From positions 26,646,105-26,710,104 of the forward strand of contig JALGQZ010000013.1 in NCBI GenBank assembly GCA_023105745.1: 64,000 nucleotides of DNA. Reading direction: 5' to 3'. Each line of letters begins with the position of its first letter. Positions within the stretch are counted from its first letter, which is position 1. The notes beneath the pieces are model-generated. The model had not been told where the DNA came from. It made no database searches and worked only from the letters and a program-made list of their open reading frames with translations. This stretch comes from Austropuccinia psidii. Taxonomy: Eukaryota; Basidiomycota; Pucciniomycetes; Pucciniales; Sphaerophragmiaceae. Made by a program: the position numbers and the translations under genes. This document shows positions 60,878 to 64,000 of this stretch, one piece after another.

Positions 60878-61366
60878 TGGCTTAGGGCTTGCTGGTAGAA
60901 GCTACTGGGGCTTCTTCCTTGGTTGCCTCCTTCTTTTTGGCATGGTACTCCTTAATCTTTTTGATTTGAGGCTTTGATGATAGTGAATTCCATCCATTGG
61001 TGTATCTCACTAATTCCTCCTCTTTGAGGATGTTACAGGAGCTCATCAATCCTTGGTGGATTTGTGGCAACATTTCCCATTCCTTGTCCTTGTAGACTGT
61101 AGTACTGCTTGTACTGGCTCATGTAATGTCTATCTGATCCCTCTAAAAGTGATTTGTACTTATTCGATTTACTCATACTTAGTTCTAACTCTGGTTTTGA
61201 TATCATGGGATTTTCTGGGACTTGCCTTTGGGATAAGGCACTTCCTTGTGTGGATTCTGTTCCACTGGTAATTTTGCCCTTTCTTTTCCCCCGTTGAGGG
61301 ATCAATTCTACCTCTGAGTCCAGTTCCATCTTATTGGATAGAGTATTGGGAGCCTCTTCTGGTAGT
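60878..61366 (-). pseudogene. Gag N-terminal region, second leader exon
   Basis: Reads MELDSEVELIPQRGKRKGKI ... MSQYKQYYSLQGQGMGN, then (one frame over) LVRYTNGWNSL and a Lys/Glu-rich stretch. It follows the acceptor CTACCAG near 61,367. Charged and low complexity; function within Gag unknown. Confidence 0.65.
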
Positions 61367-61445
61367 TATAATTTAAGAAATAAGAAATAAAAACATTTCA
61401 GGACAGGAATATATTTTTATGGCAATTTATAAAGGAGGTACTCAC

Positions 61446-61595
61446 CTTCAGAGTCCTTAATAGTGGGTCCTGGAAAGTCTAATTTATTAGCTTTATTTTT
61501 CTTAATGACAATTGGTGTTGGAGAACTTGGGAAAGTTTCCTCCATCAATCTTTCAACAGTGGTTTGATTGTCCTCTGTTGGATTGTCTTCAAACA
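61446..61595 (-). pseudogene. Gag first recognisable exon, splice-site bounded
   Basis: 150 bases (50 codons) reading VFEDNPTEDNQTTVERLMEE, preceded by TTTTTTAG and followed by GTGAGTAC on the minus strand. The same exon with both borders is present at 48,856-49,004. Conservation of both borders between diverged copies suggests that the element RNA is spliced. Confidence 0.6.
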
Positions 61596-61979
61596 CTAAA
61601 AAAGACAAATAAATATAAGTATTTTGTAAAAAGTGTTATTTTTTGGTAAGATATGGCAATTTTCCACATCAAAATTGCTTTTATATCTCAGAATAAGTGA
61701 AATGAATAAAGAAATGAATAAAAAATTAAATAAAAATAACTTTTTTATTTGGTTTTTATATTTTTATTTTTAAAGAATAAAACAAAAATGAAGATGATTC
61801 TTTCATAAAATATCTCTTTTAATCATTAGAGTCATTCAAAGAAAGTTCTTGCAAGTCTAAGGATGTGAAAACCCATGTGTAAGACAGTAAGATTGCTTTC
61901 CAAATACCTCAATAGCTTTGGAAATTAATAAATATAATTTATTATTGGATAAACCCAATTAGAATCTTTTTAAAGGTCT

Positions 61980-62010
61980 TTAAAGTAAATATCATGGCCA
62001 GGCGCCGAAA
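61980..62010 (-). promoter_or_regulatory. Primer-binding region next to the 5' LTR
   Basis: Minus strand after the LTR: TTTCGGCGCCTGGCCATGAT. A GGCGCC palindrome lies next to TGGCC; TGGCCATGAT is the only TGG-initial candidate. The truncated copy has GGGGGCCCGACCCTGAT here, so only the TGATATTTAC part is well conserved. The primer is not identified. Confidence 0.4.
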
Positions 62011-63893
62011 TGTAAGGTTTGACTATGAAACAACAAGTGAAAATTACTAATATTTCACTTATCATACTCTGAATGTCCTTATCAATAGAAAAAATAAGAT
62101 AAAAATATTTTGAATAATAAGGAATTATTATAATTATGGCATAAAAAGAATTATATTATTAAATAAATATATTAAAAAGCTCTTTATTATTGTTACAAAC
62201 ATTCAATAAAGGCGTAAGGAATTTTTTTTTATTAATGAAAACCAATGAATAACTAAAATATTACTGATATTAATATTATTTATTAATATAAATACTATTT
62301 ATATTAATTAAAGAATTATTAATGGTAATAATACAGAGAAATTATTATAATAAGAGAAAATAACCTACTTTTTACACTTAATATAATAATTTTGGAAGGA
62401 TTTATGCCTAATAATGTAAATAAAACTTATTTAAATTGTATTTACAAATAAAAATAAAAGAAATTACAAATTTTCTTGATTTTACCTGGAAATGAGATTT
62501 TTAAGAGATTTAGAACAAAACAAGAGTACAATTGAAGTAATCACATAAAACATGATGATTACAATGAAGATAACCTTTGGTACTTGAGATCATAAGAGAA
62601 TTATATATAAAGAATAAAAGATTTTACCTTTTGATGCCTCTGAGGGGAAAATAGAGTAAAAAGGACTCTATTTATAGTAAATACCTCCCTTCTAGAGTCC
62701 AGTAGGCTTCTAGTAGACGTGTACTGATGGTGTCCACTGGAAATGATCAGTATTTCAAGGTTTAGAGATGATTACGTCATGATCAAACCATCTTATCTCA
62801 TTATTACGCCCTTATTTAGAGTTATCACTATAACTCTAAGTTTGATGAAATCATAGGCTTGGAAGAAGCCTAAACATCGTGGATTTTATTAGTATTGATC
62901 ATAATCTAATGGTATTCACCAGTTCAATAACTTATATAGCTGTTAAACTTAAAGTAAGATTACAGTGAGTGATCATACATGATCAATTTTAAGCTTAAAC
63001 TTTGATCATTAATAACTTTCAAGTTATGCAAGCTACAGCTATTCTGAGAGAGAATTCAGATAGCTTGGCATGTCCTTATTAAACTTCCAAGAGCATTTCA
63101 TTACATCATAAAGACTCTTTTTTGATTATTTTTCTTGTAACTCATCTTTTCTGCCAAAATTTAATATTTTCAACTTCAAAGCTTAATTTCAAGCGGTTAT
63201 ACCTTGAATATTATAATAAGAATTAAATAATCATTCACATATGAGCTAGTAGAATCTGACTGTGTATGCATTTTTAAGTTTGGACTACTTTCACAACAAA
63301 GTGGTCAACAGATCCTGTGATTTTGTTCAATAAACCATTACCAGTTTTAACCTTGTTTATAACTTGTAAAATAAATTTCATATCTGTATTCCTACAGTAA
63401 TTACGTGGTGACCTTATTATTTTTGGTTTAACTCTCTATCTTATATATTTCAAGAGATATTAGCTAAAAACCATGAATATATGCATTGACCAAAAAAGTG
63501 CATATATTCAGCTTCATTCCTTAAGTATTGACTTTGGAGAATAGCCATATAATTGTTTTATGTGTGGTGGTTTATGGAGAACTCAATTATACAATCTCTT
63601 TCATATGTTGTTTCATTTTTTTCTGAGTTAAATAAGTTTTTGTGCCTTTTTTAGGATATTATTACTTATTCTTCAGTAATTGTTGATTTTTCAGATATGC
63701 TATAAAAATGAAATATGTGTATTTTACCATGAGGAATCTAATGATGTAATTAATTTCACATTTTTACTCATTAGATTCTGAGTTAATTCAGATTTTGTTC
63801 CTATTTATGGTATTTTCACTAGTTTTAAGATAATTATTATAGTATTTTTCTTGTGACATTTTTGGATATGTGGTCATATCTCAAAGGCTCACA
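62011..63893 (-). repeat. 5' LTR (right copy) of the decayed chromovirus
   Basis: Starts TGTAAGGTTTGACTATG, ends TCTCAAAGGCTCACA on the plus strand. Confidence 0.93.
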
Positions 63894-63898
63894 CACAC
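63894..63898. repeat. TSD (CACAC) of the decayed chromovirus, right copy
   Basis: Matches 53560-53564. The last 100 bases of the window beyond it are the right flank of the insertion, with nothing else recognised. Confidence 0.82.
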
Positions 63899-64000
63899 TC
63901 CATGTCTTCTGTGTCTTCAATTATCATTGAGTACCCTCATGGATTTGTATAATTGTATGAGAAAGTCAGTTTTTTTTGTATTTTTATTTATTATTTCTAT

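Larger units (their letters stand above)
53565..63893 (-). mobile_element. Complete but decayed Ty3/gypsy chromovirus, minus strand
   Basis: 10,329 bases with two LTRs (1.93 and 1.88 kb), a 5-bp TSD, and a gag-pol of a different lineage from the 23.6-kb element, with a spliced-looking gag leader. All domains through integrase and a chromodomain are recognisable but carry many stops and shifts. The LTRs differ at many positions and by several indels, so it is much older. Confidence 0.93.

Noticed and set aside
1..64000. tRNA or rRNA genes
   Set aside because: I looked for B-box-like GGTTCGA text and rRNA-like conserved blocks and saw none; a covariance-model scan would be decisive.

Overview
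The window looks like a transposon-dominated, very AT-rich intergenic region of a basidiomycete fungus, most likely a rust (Pucciniales). The reasons are a basidiomycete-type STE20/Fray kinase with a short (82 bp) intron, a Tad1/I-like LINE, and two chromodomain Ty3/gypsy families. The gag/pol wording of the 55.6-61.6 kb element resembles rust retroelements I know, possibly Austropuccinia psidii; that species suggestion is inference only. I found one convincing host gene.

Layout. 0.26-1.6 kb (minus): two-exon Fray/OSR1-like kinase. 2.3-2.5 kb: palindromic GTACAGTAC repeats. 2.55-8.60 kb (plus): full-length LINE with a 16-bp target-site duplication (TSD), a poly(A) tail and one homopolymer frameshift in its RNase H domain. 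8.6-13.2 kb: simple repeats, a decayed LTR relic, a 763-bp solo LTR with a perfect 5-bp TSD, and two members of a terminal-inverted-repeat (TIR) element family whose interior is a palindromic repeat array; the best copy has a 21-bp period. 13.2-23.6 kb: AT-rich decay with one MITE-like element near 19.2-19.6 kb. 23,615-33,387 (minus): a young, complete chromovirus with 1.62-kb LTRs and TSD TTGGG, carrying gag (one nonsense codon) and pol (protease, RT, RNase H, integrase, chromodomain; one frameshift). 33.4-43.3 kb: unannotatable AT-rich sequence. 43.3-45.4 kb: degenerate satellite-like array. 46.6-49.0 kb (plus): an LTR and leader exon of a truncated older element. 49-53.5 kb: AT-rich sequence with small tandem repeats and a decayed Ser/Thr/Pro-rich coding stretch. 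53,565-63,893 (minus): an old, complete but decayed chromovirus, same family as the 46.6-kb copy, TSD CACAC, inserted into that stretch.

How the parts work together. The retroelements are self-contained replication units. In the 23.6-33.4 kb element gag and pol are in frames offset by -1, with a GGGAAAA heptamer six bases before the gag stop. Its leader begins with a 14-nt segment perfectly complementary to a conserved LTR block, as expected for a self-primed Tf1/sushi-type element rather than a tRNA-primed one. The nested insertions give a relative order: TIR arrays are older than the solo LTR; the 46.6-kb copy looks at least as decayed as the 53.6-kb element; the LINE and the 23.6-kb chromovirus are youngest.

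All statements rest on reading the sequence by eye; no alignment or database search was run, so element boundaries are exact only where TSDs are given.
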